A stretch of DNA of 64,000 nucleotides from Chlorobiales bacterium Clorobi_01 (GCA_001602925.1 LUZT01000006.1:550504-614503); one strand, 5' to 3'; positions 1 through 11,801 are shown, numbered from the stretch's first letter. Made by a program: numbers and translations. The notes: generated by a model not told the origin, from the letters alone.

Positions 1-1
1 G

Positions 2-973
2 CCCGGCATCGCCGTGACGCTGCTCGATGCGGGCCACATCCTCGCCTCGGCGTTCGTCAAGCTTGAAGTGACCGAAGGGGAGAACACCCGCACACTCGTT
101 TTCAGCGGTGACCTCGGGCAGTTCGATTCGCCGATCCTGAACGATCCCGACGTCATCGGCAACGCCGACGTGGTGCTCGTGGAGAGTACTTACGGAGACC
201 GTCTGCACCGCGATTTCGACAGTACCGTTGCTGAAATCGGCGAGATCATCGAAACCTCGTGCCGCGAGTGCGGCAACATCCTGATTCCTGCCTTCTCGAT
301 TGGCCGCAGCCAGGAGCTGCTTTACCTCTTCGGCGAGCACTACCATGAGTGGGAGCTGGAGAAATGGCAGGTGTTCCTCGACAGCCCGATGGCCATTGAG
401 GCGAGCCGCATCTACTGGCATCACGAGGAGTTGTGGGATGAAGAGGCCCGCCTGTTCCGCCAGAATGTGCGCAAAATGCCACCCGTCGGAAACCTGCACC
501 TGACCGGCAGGGTCGAGGAGTCGATGAAGATCAACGACATCAGTCAGGGCGCGATCATCATCGCAGGCAGCGGCATGTGCAACGGCGGTCGTATTTTACA
601 CCACCTTAAGCGTAACATCGAACGGCCCGAGTGCCACATCATCATCACCGGCTTCCAGGCGGAAGGGACGCTTGGTCGGGAGATCGTGGAAGGGCGCAAG
701 GAGGTTCGGCTACACGGGCGGAGCTACCGGGTTCGCGCACAACTGCACACCATCGGCGGTCTGTCGGCGCATGGCGACCGCAGCGATCTGTTGCGCTGGC
801 TGAAGAGCCGGGAGGGTTCTCCGCAGGTGATGATTGTGCATGGCGAGGAGGGCGTGAAGGAGTCGTTCAAAGGCTTTCTGCGCGACGAACTATCGGTCGA
901 AGCGCTCATCCCGAAACCCGGCGACCGGCTCGACCTCGTATCGAACGAACTCTATCGGGTTGAATCTGAATAA
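2..973 (+). CDS. MBL-fold RNA hydrolase/exonuclease with beta-CASP and RMMBL regions, 5' end cut by window edge
   Basis: The frame is open to the left edge, so the true start and the first HxHxDH metal motif lie outside the window. The visible part begins in the conserved LLDAGHILASAF segment of metallo-beta-lactamase proteins. It continues through VESTYGDR (beta-CASP motif A region), GSGMCNGGRILHH, and ends with LSAHGDRSDL, the C-terminal metal-binding His of RNA-processing MBL proteins. The family (Ysh1/CPSF73-like bacterial proteins, usually about 450-470 aa) cleaves or trims RNA. The specific substrate cannot be told here. It is followed after 14 bp by a small membrane protein in the same direction, so the two could be co-transcribed. 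Confidence 0.85.
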   Translation, partial: PGIAVTLLDAGHILASAFVKLEVTEGENTRTLVFSGDLGQFDSPILNDPDVIGNADVVLVESTYGDRLHRDFDSTVAEIGEIIETSCRECGNILIPAFSIGRSQELLYLFGEHYHEWELEKWQVFLDSPMAIEASRIYWHHEELWDEEARLFRQNVRKMPPVGNLHLTGRVEESMKINDISQGAIIIAGSGMCNGGRILHHLKRNIERPECHIIITGFQAEGTLGREIVEGRKEVRLHGRSYRVRAQLHTIGGLSAHGDRSDLLRWLKSREGSPQVMIVHGEEGVKESFKGFLRDELSVEALIPKPGDRLDLVSNELYRVESE

Positions 974-987
974 TTTTAAAAATACTC

Positions 988-1443
988 ATGACGATTACGA
1001 CCATTAAAGAACTCATTCCTGTCTTGCAAACAGCCATCGGCCCGGTTATTCTCATCTCAGGCATTGGCCTGCTTCTTCTTACCATGACCAACCGGCTGGC
1101 CAGGACGATTGACCTTGCCAGGGAGTTGCTCGATCAATATGAAGAGCTTTCCAAATCGGCCAGATTGAAAATCGACAGGGAAATCGTGGTGCTCTGGAAG
1201 CGAGCCCGCTATGTAAGGAACGCTATTTTTCTTGCATCGCTGACCTGTCTTGGTGCAGCAACGCTCATCATTCTGCTGTTTATGACAAGTCTTCTGCATT
1301 TCGATTTGCCGCTGCTTGTCGAATCGATTTTCATTATCAGCATGCTCTGCCTGATTGCCGCGCTCGTTTTTTTTCTGCTCGACGTCAATCTCACCCTCTC
1401 CGCGCTGCGCATCGAACTGGAAGGGCACCGGAAAAAGAATTGA
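988..1443 (+). CDS. DUF2721 family membrane protein
   Basis: This 151-aa protein has a hydrophobic segment at about residues 15-32 (GPVILISGIGLLLLTM). A charged helical stretch with the TNRLAR motif follows, then two strongly hydrophobic helices at about residues 78-97 and 108-130. This three-helix plan with TNR(L)AR after the first helix is typical of the DUF2721 family, whose function is unknown. The start ATG lies 14 bp after the upstream stop. No catalytic residues are apparent. The family assignment is from pattern memory. Confidence 0.75.
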   Translation: MTITTIKELIPVLQTAIGPVILISGIGLLLLTMTNRLARTIDLARELLDQYEELSKSARLKIDREIVVLWKRARYVRNAIFLASLTCLGAATLIILLFMTSLLHFDLPLLVESIFIISMLCLIAALVFFLLDVNLTLSALRIELEGHRKKN

Positions 1444-1526
1444 GAGTGGGGGAGATGGAGGCCTGCTTTTTTTCTTTCCACATCGTCTGCGCAGTCCACA
1501 ATCTCCATTTTCCTATTCCTTGGTAT

Positions 1527-2102
1527 TCATTTGCTCTTCTTTTTGTATGTGCCGATCAGCACGGCCTCGCCCAGAATGTGGCCTTTCATCGCAGCTTCGA
1601 CGTCGGCTTTGAGTGGGGAGAGCAGGTCGTCAATGACGGTGTCGAGCGCGTAGAGCTTGAAGAAGTAGCGGTGTGTGCCTATGGGCGGGCAGGGGCCGCC
1701 GTAGCCGCCACGGTTCCAGCTGCTGAATCCTTCCTGCATTCCGGTCTCGGCGGGGTGGTTTCCGGCTCCTTCGGCGAATTCTGTCTTTTCAGGTGGAATG
1801 TTGTAGAGCACCCAGTGTACCCAGGTGAATTTCGGGGCTGCCGGGTCTGGTGCGTCGGGATCGTCCACGATGAGTACGAGGCTTTTCGTGCCTTTGGGGA
1901 TGTTTTTCCAGGTTAGCGGCGGCGAGATGTTTTTGCCTTCGCAGGTATAGAGCGCCGGGATCGCGCCCATGTTCCGGAATGCCGTTGAGGTCAGTTCAAA
2001 GGTCATGGCTTCTCCTTTCTGGCCAGCCCGGAGCATGACGGGCATGAGCATCAGCAGTGCAACAAGCGCAGCCAGAGGGTTTCGGATTGATCGTGACATC
2101 AT
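1527..2102 (-). CDS. YbhB/YbcL family Raf-kinase-inhibitor-like (PEBP) protein, exported
   Basis: The 191-aa product starts with a signal peptide (basic MMSRSIRNP, then a hydrophobic LAALVALLMLMPVML stretch and an Ala-rich cleavage region), so it is probably periplasmic. The mature part carries the phosphatidylethanolamine-binding-protein landmarks: VDDPDAPDPAAP, the TWVHWVLYNIP segment, and GTHRYFFKLYALD near the C-terminus, which form the anion-binding pocket. Bacterial PEBP proteins have no firmly established reaction. The gene is convergent with the upstream membrane-protein gene and divergent from rtcB. Confidence 0.85.
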   Translation of the reverse strand: MMSRSIRNPLAALVALLMLMPVMLRAGQKGEAMTFELTSTAFRNMGAIPALYTCEGKNISPPLTWKNIPKGTKSLVLIVDDPDAPDPAAPKFTWVHWVLYNIPPEKTEFAEGAGNHPAETGMQEGFSSWNRGGYGGPCPPIGTHRYFFKLYALDTVIDDLLSPLKADVEAAMKGHILGEAVLIGTYKKKSK

Positions 2103-2213
2103 GATAACGAGTGGTTGAGGTGCTTCAGGGATGTTTCGCTGGAACGCTTACCTGCGGCTATTGGTTCTCTGTTTTCCCCGGTGAGAACGATGAATGAAAC
2201 CAACGGAGGCGAG

Positions 2214-3611
2214 ATGGAGAGGTCGGCAATCAGGCAGATTTCCGGTTGGCTTTGGGAGATTCCGCGCTCGTACCGCAGCGACATGCGGGTGCCCGCGCGT
2301 TTTTACGCATCCGCAGCGATGCTCGAGCAGATTCTCGCCGATCGCTCGCTGGAGCAGCTCGTCAACGTCGCCACGCTGCCGGGTATTGTCGGTTTTGCGC
2401 TGGCGATGCCCGACATCCACGAGGGTTACGGTTTTCCGATTGGCGGCGTGGCGGCGTTTGACCCCGATGCGGGCATCATTTCGCCCGGCGGCATCGGCTA
2501 CGACATCAACTGCGGTGTGCGTTTCTTGGCGACCAGCCAGCCTTTCGAAAGTGTTCGCGAGAAGATTCCCGATCTCGCCAGAGAAATCTACCGGCAGGTG
2601 CCTTCAGGCGTTGGGCATGGAAACCGGATCACCTTTTCATCGAAACAGCTTGAGCAGATTCTTCGTGACGGTGCGCCCCGCATGGTGGCGTTTGGTTACG
2701 GCGAGCCGGAAGACCTCGGCCATATCGAGTCCGGCGGCGTGATCGATATGGCCGATCCGTCGAAGGTTTCACAGCACGCGAAGCAGCGGGGTGGCGATCA
2801 GCTCGGCACGCTCGGCGCGGGCAACCATTTCGTGGAGATCGACCGGATCGACGCCATTTTCGATCAGGAGGCCGCAGAGCGCATGGGCTTGTTCGAGGGG
2901 CAGATCGTCATCCAGCTTCACACCGGTTCGCGCGGTCTCGGCCATCAGATCGCCACCGATTACATTCGCGTCATGAACCGCGCGATGGCATCGTACGGCA
3001 TCGAGGTGCCCGACCGGGAGCTGGCCTGCGCGCCGTTCCGCTCGCCGGAGGGGCAGGAGTACTTCAGCGCCATGTCGGCGGGTGCGAACTTCGCGTGGGC
3101 CAACCGCCAGCTCATCACCTGGGAGATTCGGCAGGCGTGGAAGAGCGTGATGGGCGGCGATTTACCGCGAGTGGTCTACGATGTGGCGCACAACATCGCC
3201 AAGGTCGAAACGCACGAAATCGATGGGCAGCGCCGACAGCTCCTCGTGCACCGCAAGGGTGCGACCCGCGCGTTTCCCGGCCAGCCGGTGATCATTCCTG
3301 GCAGCATGGGCACGGCGTCGTTCGTGCTGGAAGGCGAGCTGGCCTCGATGCACGAAAGCTTCGGTTCGTCATGCCACGGTGCAGGCCGCCGCATGTCGCG
3401 GACGAAAGCCAGGCACATGGTGCAGGGCAGCCAGCTCAGGCAGGAACTCGAAGCGATCGGCGTCTCCGTGCAGGCCGGTTCGATGTCTGGTCTCGCCGAG
3501 GAGGCTCCCGCCGCCTACAAGGATATCGGCGAAGTGGTCGGCACTGTCGTCTCGGCAGGCATCGCCCGGAAAGTGGTGAGGTTCGTACCGGTAGGGGTGA
3601 TGAAGGGGTGA
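2214..3611 (+). CDS. rtcB: RtcB-type RNA-splicing ligase
   Basis: This 465-aa protein matches the RtcB family, which joins 2',3'-cyclic-phosphate (or 3'-phosphate) and 5'-OH RNA ends using GTP and Mn2+. Visible motifs are [15 protein letters not shown] (metal-binding Asp and Cys), [22 protein letters not shown], and the HGAGRRMSR segment holding the guanylylated His. The start at 2214 is preferred because GGAGG lies just upstream with good spacing; in-frame ATGs at 2190 and 2115 would add 8 and 33 residues. No archease or RtcA gene is adjacent. Confidence 0.92.
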   Translation: MERSAIRQISGWLWEIPRSYRSDMRVPARFYASAAMLEQILADRSLEQLVNVATLPGIVGFALAMPDIHEGYGFPIGGVAAFDPDAGIISPGGIGYDINCGVRFLATSQPFESVREKIPDLAREIYRQVPSGVGHGNRITFSSKQLEQILRDGAPRMVAFGYGEPEDLGHIESGGVIDMADPSKVSQHAKQRGGDQLGTLGAGNHFVEIDRIDAIFDQEAAERMGLFEGQIVIQLHTGSRGLGHQIATDYIRVMNRAMASYGIEVPDRELACAPFRSPEGQEYFSAMSAGANFAWANRQLITWEIRQAWKSVMGGDLPRVVYDVAHNIAKVETHEIDGQRRQLLVHRKGATRAFPGQPVIIPGSMGTASFVLEGELASMHESFGSSCHGAGRRMSRTKARHMVQGSQLRQELEAIGVSVQAGSMSGLAEEAPAAYKDIGEVVGTVVSAGIARKVVRFVPVGVMKG

Positions 3612-3665
3612 AGAGAATTATGAACGAGGGGGCACTGCTTGTCCCTTCCTTTTTCTCCGAATTTA

Positions 3666-4580
3666 CTATCCCCGCGGGTGGAACGTCTTGTGCACTTCCT
3701 TGATGAATGAGCGGTCGATGTGGGTGTAGATCTGGGTGGCGATGATGGAGCTGTGGCCGAGCATCTCCTGCACAACGCGCAGGTCTGCACCGCCTTCGAG
3801 CAGGTGGGTGGCGAAGGAGTGGCGGAAGGTGTGCGGGCTGATCGGTTTTTCGATACCTGCGATGATTGCGTGCTCACGCACGATGTTCCACGCAGCCATG
3901 CGCGAGAGTTTGCCGCCTCGCGAGTTCAGGAAAATAGTGTCGTGCGAGGTTGCGCTCGTCATTCCGGGGCGCAGCTCGTCGAGGTAGCGTTTCATCCACG
4001 AGATGGCCGTCTGGCCGACGGGTACTAGCCGCTCTTTCGATCCTTTGCCGAAGACCCGCACGAAGCCGTCATCCATGTGCAGATTCAGTCGGCTGAGACC
4101 CAGCAGTTCGCTGACGCGGACTCCCGTGGCGTAGAGAAATTCGAGCATCGCCTTGTCGCGCAGCATGAAGGTGCCGGTCGGATGCCGCTTGAGCGGGGCG
4201 TCGAGCAGCGTAGCCATCTCCTCGATGGTCAGCACTGAGGGGAGGTAGCGGGCGAGTTTTGGCTGGTGGATGTTCTCGGCGGGGTTCATCGTCGCGAGCC
4301 GCTCAGTCAGCAGGAATTTGTGGAAGGAGCGGATAGCAGAGATGTTCCGGGCGACCGAACTCGCTTCGAGGCCAATCTCATGCAGCTCCTGAATGAATTT
4401 CCGGATGTCGCCCGGCGCGGCCTCTTCGGGCTTGACGCCGTGCTCGTGCAGCCAGGCGAGGTAGCGGCCAAGGTCGTTCAGGTACGAGGCGCGCGTGTTG
4501 GCAGAAAAGTTGCGTTCGAGGGTCAGGTAGTTCAGGAAAGTTTCGAGCGCGTCGCGCCACGGCACTTCGGGTTCCGGCAT
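3666..4580 (-). CDS. xerD: Tyrosine recombinase of the XerC/XerD type
   Basis: 304 aa from MPEPEVPW, the usual Xer length. The N-terminal SAM-like core-binding domain (about 1-95) contains [14 protein letters not shown]. The catalytic domain shows the active-site set: Arg in [10 protein letters not shown], Lys in [21 protein letters not shown] (HxxR), [14 protein letters not shown] (His and the Tyr nucleophile). Xer recombinases resolve chromosome dimers at dif. The open frame runs further upstream, but that extension overlaps rsmB and is not protein-like. The start is 2 bp from the rsmB stop, so the two are translationally close. XerC versus XerD is not certain. Confidence 0.88.
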   Translation of the reverse strand: MPEPEVPWRDALETFLNYLTLERNFSANTRASYLNDLGRYLAWLHEHGVKPEEAAPGDIRKFIQELHEIGLEASSVARNISAIRSFHKFLLTERLATMNPAENIHQPKLARYLPSVLTIEEMATLLDAPLKRHPTGTFMLRDKAMLEFLYATGVRVSELLGLSRLNLHMDDGFVRVFGKGSKERLVPVGQTAISWMKRYLDELRPGMTSATSHDTIFLNSRGGKLSRMAAWNIVREHAIIAGIEKPISPHTFRHSFATHLLEGGADLRVVQEMLGHSSIIATQIYTHIDRSFIKEVHKTFHPRG

Positions 4581-4582
4581 CC

Positions 4583-5869
4583 TCACGCCTCCGTTTTGCA
4601 GAACCGCGCGGCGAAGCCGCCGTCGAACCCCTCGCGCGAACCCGGCAGCGTCAGCCGCGATTGTTCGGCGATGAACTCCGGATGGCGTTGCAGGAACGCT
4701 TCGGTCTGACGCTCGTTCTCCTCTGGCTCGACCGAGCAGGTCGAATAGAGGAGCACGCCGCCGGGCCGGAGCAGCGAGGCGGCGCGGTCGAGCATCGCGG
4801 CTTGCAGCGCGACAAGCTCCCGCAGCTTTTCGGGCGTCGTCCGCCAGCGGAGTTCGGCGCGGCGGCCAAGCACGCCGGTGCCGGTGCAGGGCGCGTCGAG
4901 CAAAATCAGATCCACCGCGCACTCCGGCTCGAAGGTGAGCGCGTCTCCCTCGCGCGGCTCGATGATGGCGATGCCGAGCGCCTCGGCGTTCGAGGCGATC
5001 CGCGCGACCTTGGCGGGCGTGCGGTCAAGCGCGATGACGCGGCCTCGGTTCTCCATCAGCTCGGCCATGAAGGTTGCCTTGCCGCCCGGCGCGGCGCACA
5101 TGTCCAGCACCGTGCTGCCCGGCTCCGGCGCGGCCATGAGGCAGGCGAACCCTTGCGTCGGGTTCTGCACGCTCACGACGCCCGCTTTGATCAGCGGCTC
5201 CATCCGGTCGAACGACTTCGAGAAGAAGAAGCGGTCGAGTCCTTCAAAGTCCGTAACCCGTTTTGCGTCCGAAAGTTCGGGCGTCGCGAGCAGCGCGTTG
5301 GGATCGGCTTTGAGCAGGTTGATCCGGTATCCGGTGGCGGGTGGCCGGTTGCCGTGCGCGAGCATCGCGAGCGTCGCCTCTTTTCCGTAGCGGTCGAGCC
5401 ACCGGGCGGCGAGCCACTCCGGATACGAGTACAGAATCGACAGGCGTTTCGCTTCGGGTAGGTCAGCCGTCCACCCTTCGAGGTCAACCGGTTCTTTCGA
5501 GATGTTGCGCAAGAGGCCGTTGACCAGCTTCGCCAGATGGTCGCCCTTGAATTTGCGGGCGAGCTTCACCGATTCGTTCACCGCTGCCGATTTTGGCACG
5601 CGGTCGAGGTGCAGCAGTTGATAGACGCCGAGCCGGAGAATCTGCTTGAGCGTTTCAGCGGCTTTGACGTAGTCGTGGCGGTAGAATCGCTCGATGACGT
5701 AATCGCACTGAAGCTGGTACTTCAGCGTTCCGGCCACCAGCTCTTTTGCCAGCGCCCGGTCATTCTGGCCGAGGCCCGATTTTTCGAGCATCCGGTTGAG
5801 CAGCTCTTCGGATTTCTTCATTCCGTCGAGTTCGACGAGGAGGCGGAGGGCGAGTTCACGTGCGGTCAT
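4583..5869 (-). CDS. rsmB: 16S rRNA (cytosine-967 C5)-methyltransferase RsmB
   Basis: 428 aa. The N-terminal third is the NusB-like RNA-binding domain. The C-terminal two thirds hold the SAM-dependent RsmB/NOL1 methyltransferase fold: VLDMCAAPGGKATFMAE (SAM loop), LLDAPCTGTGVLGRR with one catalytic Cys, and YSTCSVEPEEN with the second Cys. The enzyme methylates C967 of 16S rRNA. It is upstream of xerD on the same strand with a 2-bp gap, suggesting one transcript. Its start faces the metY riboswitch region. Confidence 0.93.
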   Translation of the reverse strand: MTARELALRLLVELDGMKKSEELLNRMLEKSGLGQNDRALAKELVAGTLKYQLQCDYVIERFYRHDYVKAAETLKQILRLGVYQLLHLDRVPKSAAVNESVKLARKFKGDHLAKLVNGLLRNISKEPVDLEGWTADLPEAKRLSILYSYPEWLAARWLDRYGKEATLAMLAHGNRPPATGYRINLLKADPNALLATPELSDAKRVTDFEGLDRFFFSKSFDRMEPLIKAGVVSVQNPTQGFACLMAAPEPGSTVLDMCAAPGGKATFMAELMENRGRVIALDRTPAKVARIASNAEALGIAIIEPREGDALTFEPECAVDLILLDAPCTGTGVLGRRAELRWRTTPEKLRELVALQAAMLDRAASLLRPGGVLLYSTCSVEPEENERQTEAFLQRHPEFIAEQSRLTLPGSREGFDGGFAARFCKTEA

Positions 5870-5979
5870 GGATAAGGAGGATGACGACTGTTTTTACTGA
5901 AAGCGGGTAGCAACGTATTGTAAAATAGTATCATCTGTCGTAGATTCATGAAATTTGAACGTTCTTTTTAAGATTTCGA

Positions 5980-6088
5980 GCTATCATCCAGAAAGGCGGA
6001 GGGACTGGCCCTGCGAAGCCTTGGCAACCTTCATTCCACATGAGCGGTGCCAAATCCATCCCGGAGGGAATCCGGGAAAGATGATGTA
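5980..6088 (+). promoter_or_regulatory. SAM-I (S-box) riboswitch upstream of metY
   Basis: The conserved S-box core is directly readable: AGGCGGAGGGACTGGCCC at 5994-6011, then GAAGCCTTGGCAACC at 6015-6029. GGTGCCAAATCC follows at 6045-6056, and a closing GAAAGATGATG ends near 6086. The outer helix P1 can form between ATCATC near 5983 and GATGAT near 6080. SAM binding should lower expression of the downstream metY-metX genes. Between here and the metY ATG (about 105 nt) I see no hairpin with a clear U-tract, so the expression platform is unresolved and may act on translation. Confidence 0.93.
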
Positions 6089-6170
6089 TGCATTCCTGCT
6101 GATTTCATACCTCACCTGAGCGCTTCACGCACCATATATCCCGGAAACGATTCCCCTGCATGGAGCGTAA

Positions 6171-8542
<2,372 letters not shown>

Positions 8543-8548
8543 AAATGA

Positions 8549-8579
8549 AAGAGGCGCGGTGTTTCCGTGCCTCTTCTTA
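8549..8579 (+). terminator. Rho-independent-like terminator of metYX
   Basis: Stem AAGAGGCGCGG at 8549-8559 pairs with CCGTGCCTCTT at 8565-8575 (one G-U), with a 5-nt loop and a short T/C-rich tail. It lies directly after the metX stop. Confidence 0.7.
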
Positions 8580-8617
8580 TTGTCCACTTCGTCCACTCAG
8601 TCAACAACCTCCACGTT

Positions 8618-9901
8618 TTATCCGATCATCTCGAAGCCCGTGTAGGGACGCAGCACCTCCGGTACCATGATTTTGCCGTCGGCGGTCTGATAGTGTTCAA
8701 GCAGCGAGACCATGAGCCTCGATGTAGCCAGGCCCGAGCCATTGAGGGTGTGCACGAACTCCGGTTTCGATTTGCTGTCGGGCTTGAAGCGGATGTTCGA
8801 GCGGCGCGCTTGGTAGTCTTCGAAGTTCGAGACACTCGACGCCTCCAGATATTTGTTTTCCGCGGGCGACCACACCTCGATGTCGTAGCACTTGGCGGCG
8901 TTGGCGCTGATGTCGCCGCTGCACAGCGTGATGACGCGGTAGGGAATCCTGAGCGCGATGAGGATTGCTTCGGCGTGGCCGAGAATCTCTTCGAGCGCTT
9001 CGTACGACGCTTCGGGCCGCGTGAAGCGCACCATCTCCACCTTGTTGAACTGGTGCACCCGCAGGAAGCCGCGCGTGTCCTTGCCGTAGCTTCCCGCCTC
9101 GCGCCGGAAACAGGCCGAGTAGGCGGCATATGCGATTGGCAATTTGTCGGCATCGAGCATCTCGCCGCGATGCAGGTTGGTCACGGGAACCTCGGCTGTC
9201 GGGATGGCGTACAGCCCGTCCTCCGGCATGTGATAGACCTGGTCGGCGAACTTGGGCCACTGGCCGGTGCCCCGGAGTGATTCCTGGTTCACCATGAAGG
9301 GCGGGAATACCTCGGTGTAGCCGTGGTTTGCGCTGTGCGTGTCGAGCATGAAGTTGATGAGCGCTCGCTCAAGCCTTGCGCCTTTACCAGTGTAGACCGG
9401 GAAGCCTGCGCCGCTGATCTTCGCGCCGCGCTCGAAGTCGAGCAATCCGAGGCTCTTGCCGAGTTCGAGGTGGTTTTTGACCGGGAAGTCCAGATTGTGC
9501 TCGAACGAAACCGGCCCTTTGTAGAGCACGTTCTCCTCCGCCGAGCGCCCTTCCGGCACGCTTTCGTGGAGCTTGTTCGGCAGGGTGAGCAGCAGCTCTT
9601 CGATTTCGGCTTCGAGTGTCGAGAGCGCAAGGTCGAGATCGGCGATTTCGTCGGAGACCTGTTTCATCTGGCCGATCAGCTCGTCGCCCGACCCCTGACC
9701 GGTGCGCTTGATGTTGGCGATCTCTTTCGATACCCGGTTGCGCAGCGCCTTGAGGTCGTCGGTGCGTTGCACCATCGCCTTGCGTTCGGCGTCGCGTTCG
9801 AGCAGGCGGTCAACCTTCGGTGCGTCGTCGCTTTGCTGGCGGCGGCGCAGCATCTCTTTGACATCATCCGGATTCTGGCGGATGTAAGTAATGTCGAGCA
9901 T
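8618..9901 (-). CDS. serS: Seryl-tRNA synthetase
   Basis: 427 aa class II aminoacyl-tRNA synthetase. The first ~110 residues form the coiled-coil tRNA-binding arm (charged heptads around the [13 protein letters not shown] segment). Class II motif 2 is seen as [15 protein letters not shown] and motif 3 as [18 protein letters not shown]. The product charges tRNA-Ser (and tRNA-Sec where present) with serine. It lies downstream of the yqeY-like gene on the same strand with a 21-bp gap. Confidence 0.96.
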   Translation of the reverse strand: MLDITYIRQNPDDVKEMLRRRQQSDDAPKVDRLLERDAERKAMVQRTDDLKALRNRVSKEIANIKRTGQGSGDELIGQMKQVSDEIADLDLALSTLEAEIEELLLTLPNKLHESVPEGRSAEENVLYKGPVSFEHNLDFPVKNHLELGKSLGLLDFERGAKISGAGFPVYTGKGARLERALINFMLDTHSANHGYTEVFPPFMVNQESLRGTGQWPKFADQVYHMPEDGLYAIPTAEVPVTNLHRGEMLDADKLPIAYAAYSACFRREAGSYGKDTRGFLRVHQFNKVEMVRFTRPEASYEALEEILGHAEAILIALRIPYRVITLCSGDISANAAKCYDIEVWSPAENKYLEASSVSNFEDYQARRSNIRFKPDSKSKPEFVHTLNGSGLATSRLMVSLLEHYQTADGKIMVPEVLRPYTGFEMIG

Positions 9902-9922
9902 ATATCTTGCGGAGAATGTGGG

Positions 9923-10381
9923 TTAGGCTGAGAGGAGCGATTTTACGAGGTTCTGGACTTTGCCGCCATCGGCTTTGCCCTTGAGGGCTTTCATGGCGAG
10001 GCCCATCACCTTGCCCATCTCCTTCATCGACGTCGCGCCGGTTTGCGCGATGATCTCGCGGATGGCCGCTTCGACCTCTTCGTCGGAAAGCTGCTGCGGC
10101 AGGTACTCTTCGAGCACTTTCAGCTCGGCTGCCTCGGTTTCGGCCAGGTCGGGGCGGTTGCCCGCCGTGAACTGCTCTATGGCGTCACGCCGGCGCTTGG
10201 CCAGCCCCATCACCACTTCGAGCTCCTGCTCCTCGTTCAGCACCGCCTTGCCGCCAACCCTGATCGAGACCTCCTTTTCAAGCAGGGCGGCCCGGATAGA
10301 GCGGATGGCGTTGAGGCGAATCTTGTCGCCGCTTTTCATGGCTTCTTTCAGCTCCTGATCGATTCTTTCCTTGAGGCTCAT
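9923..10381 (-). CDS. yqeY: GatB/YqeY domain protein
   Basis: 152 aa, the normal length for the stand-alone YqeY family. The N-terminus MSLKERIDQELKEAMKSGDK is a helical module. The C-terminal YqeY/GatB-tail domain includes LEEYLPQQLSDEEVEAAI and GKVMGLAMKALKGKADGG. The fold resembles the tRNA-binding tail of amidotransferase GatB, but this small protein lacks the catalytic part and its role is not settled. It sits just upstream of serS, a pairing that fits a tRNA-related role only loosely. Confidence 0.88.
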   Translation of the reverse strand: MSLKERIDQELKEAMKSGDKIRLNAIRSIRAALLEKEVSIRVGGKAVLNEEQELEVVMGLAKRRRDAIEQFTAGNRPDLAETEAAELKVLEEYLPQQLSDEEVEAAIREIIAQTGATSMKEMGKVMGLAMKALKGKADGGKVQNLVKSLLSA

Positions 10382-10535
10382 GATGGTATAAAGCTGTTCG
10401 TTGGTTGTGGTTCAAGAACCGGAAGATAAGAGGAATAGTTGATAATTGATAATTGACAACGGAGAATGGAAACGGATGGATTATGAATGAAAAGAGCTCT
10501 TTGTCCATTTTGTCCACATCGACCAGCACCATCAC

Positions 10536-11270
10536 TCAATCGTCCTGAATATCTCCCGATGTTGGTCTCAGGATGATCTCTTCGACCACCGTTCTCGATG
10601 GTTGAAGGTAGGCCTGTACTACCGGAGCAGCGATGTCTTCCGGCATCATCATGAGGGCCTGCATCTCATCGTCAACTTTACCCCACATCGGCGTATGCAC
10701 CGCTCCCGGCTGGACGTCGGTGATACGCACGTTGCACTTCCTGGCGTACAGGCGCATTGTCTCGACCAGGCCGCGCTGGCCGAATTTGGACATGCAGTAG
10801 ATCGACGAGTGTCTGAATGCTTTTGTCGCGGCCACCGAGGTAATAAAGAAAATATGACCCGAGCGCTGGCGTTCCATGAGGGCGAACAGCGCCTGCGTCA
10901 GGAAAAAGGTCCCTTTCAGGTTTGTGTTTATGGTATAGTCGAAGTCCTCTTCGGTCAGATCGCTCAGTGCTCCGAAACGGCCAACTCCGGCGTTGTTCAC
11001 CAGACAGTCGATTCGACCATAGTGCTCGGCAATATGAGCGGTTAGCCGGCGCACATCAGCCATATCGGAGATGTCGGCGGTGATGGTGTCGGTCAGGGCA
11101 CCCTCGGCACGGCACTCGAGAGATATTTCTTCGAGGTCTGCCGGTGTGCGTGAAGAGAGTATGAGCAAGGGGTCGAAATCAGGGTGGTGCCTTACAGCTC
11201 GGGCAAATTCGAGCGCAATAGCGCGGCCAATGCCTTTTCCTGCGCCGGTGATCAGGAGTATATGTTTCAT
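10536..11270 (-). CDS. Sepiapterin reductase, SDR family (L-threo-tetrahydrobiopterin type)
   Basis: 244-aa short-chain dehydrogenase. Seen: NADP-binding TGAGKGIGRAIA at residues 8-19, LVNNAGVGRFG, and the catalytic Ser/Tyr/Lys set in FITSVAATKAFRHSSIYCMSKFGQ (written here as one motif spanning about residues 142-165). From memory the sequence is almost the same as the crystallised sepiapterin reductase of Chlorobium tepidum. That enzyme reduces sepiapterin to the unusual L-threo form of biopterin, the precursor of glycosylated pterins in green sulfur bacteria. It is divergent from the cold-shock gene across a 144-bp spacer with a palindrome. Confidence 0.88.
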   Translation of the reverse strand: MKHILLITGAGKGIGRAIALEFARAVRHHPDFDPLLILSSRTPADLEEISLECRAEGALTDTITADISDMADVRRLTAHIAEHYGRIDCLVNNAGVGRFGALSDLTEEDFDYTINTNLKGTFFLTQALFALMERQRSGHIFFITSVAATKAFRHSSIYCMSKFGQRGLVETMRLYARKCNVRITDVQPGAVHTPMWGKVDDEMQALMMMPEDIAAPVVQAYLQPSRTVVEEIILRPTSGDIQDD

Positions 11271-11326
11271 GGCTAATTCGAGAATTGATTTATATATTTT
11301 ATGTATGGTGTGTTTAAAGCGAAAAT

Positions 11327-11352
11327 ATTATTGCGTCATATGACGAAATAAT
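11327..11352. promoter_or_regulatory. 26-bp near-perfect palindrome, candidate operator
   Basis: The two 13-base half-sites, ATTATTGCGTCAT and ATGACGAAATAAT, are reverse complements at 12 of 13 positions, with a perfect central CGTCATATGACG. The site lies between the divergent sepiapterin-reductase gene (57 bp from its start) and the cold-shock gene (63 bp from its start), where promoters are expected. It is short and AT-rich at the flanks, more like a protein-binding dyad than a terminator. Confidence 0.55.
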
Positions 11353-11414
11353 CTATATTAAAGAATAAACTGATGTTTTCATTTTGTTAACATTAACCAT
11401 CTAATGTCGTCATC

Positions 11415-11708
11415 ATGGCTAAAAGTAAAGTCAAATGGTTTGATGGCAAAAAAGGGTATGGTTTTATCCTGAACCCTGAGGGCGGAGAGGATATTTTTGT
11501 TCATTTCTCTGCGATCATGTCCGATCAGAGTTTCAAGGTACTCAATCAGGATGCTGAAGTGGAATATGATCTTGACAAGACGCAGAAAGGTCTTCAGGCC
11601 AAAAATGTTCGTGAACTTTCTGTTTCCGCAGTTGCCGTGGCTTCCGGCGCTGAGAATCCAGCTGTAAGGCTTGGGGTTCAGGGCGAATTCAATTCCTTGC
11701 CTCAGTAA
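11415..11708 (+). CDS. Cold-shock-domain protein with a C-terminal tail
   Basis: 97 aa. Residues 1-68 are a cold-shock domain with KVKWFDGKKGYGFI (RNP1 KGYGFI) and DIFVHFSAI (RNP2), which bind single-stranded RNA/DNA and act as RNA chaperones. Typical CspA proteins are 66-70 aa. The extra ~28 residues here (from about SVSAVAVASG onward) are small and hydrophobic, with no motif I recognise. The gene stands alone, divergent from sepiapterin reductase, behind an AT-rich leader. Confidence 0.9.
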   Translation: MAKSKVKWFDGKKGYGFILNPEGGEDIFVHFSAIMSDQSFKVLNQDAEVEYDLDKTQKGLQAKNVRELSVSAVAVASGAENPAVRLGVQGEFNSLPQ

Positions 11709-11783
11709 GCCGTTTCAGCCGCTGTCCTTCCACCTATTTTCCGACAATCTCTTTTTTTGATCCAGCAGACCAAATGCAGAAAC

Positions 11784-11801
11784 TACGATCTTGAGATCGT
11801 A
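11784..11801. repeat. Short perfect hairpin between csp and radC
   Basis: TACGATCT (11784-11791) and AGATCGTA (11794-11801) are a perfect 8-bp inverted repeat with a 2-nt gap, followed on the plus strand by ATTCTTTC. It could be a weak terminator for the cold-shock gene (plus) or for radC (minus). The convergent position fits either. Confidence 0.4.

Noticed and set aside
10440-10460. Repeated TTGATAATTGATAATTGAC near 10438
   Set aside because: Short AT-rich direct repeat only; too small to call a repeat element or binding site.
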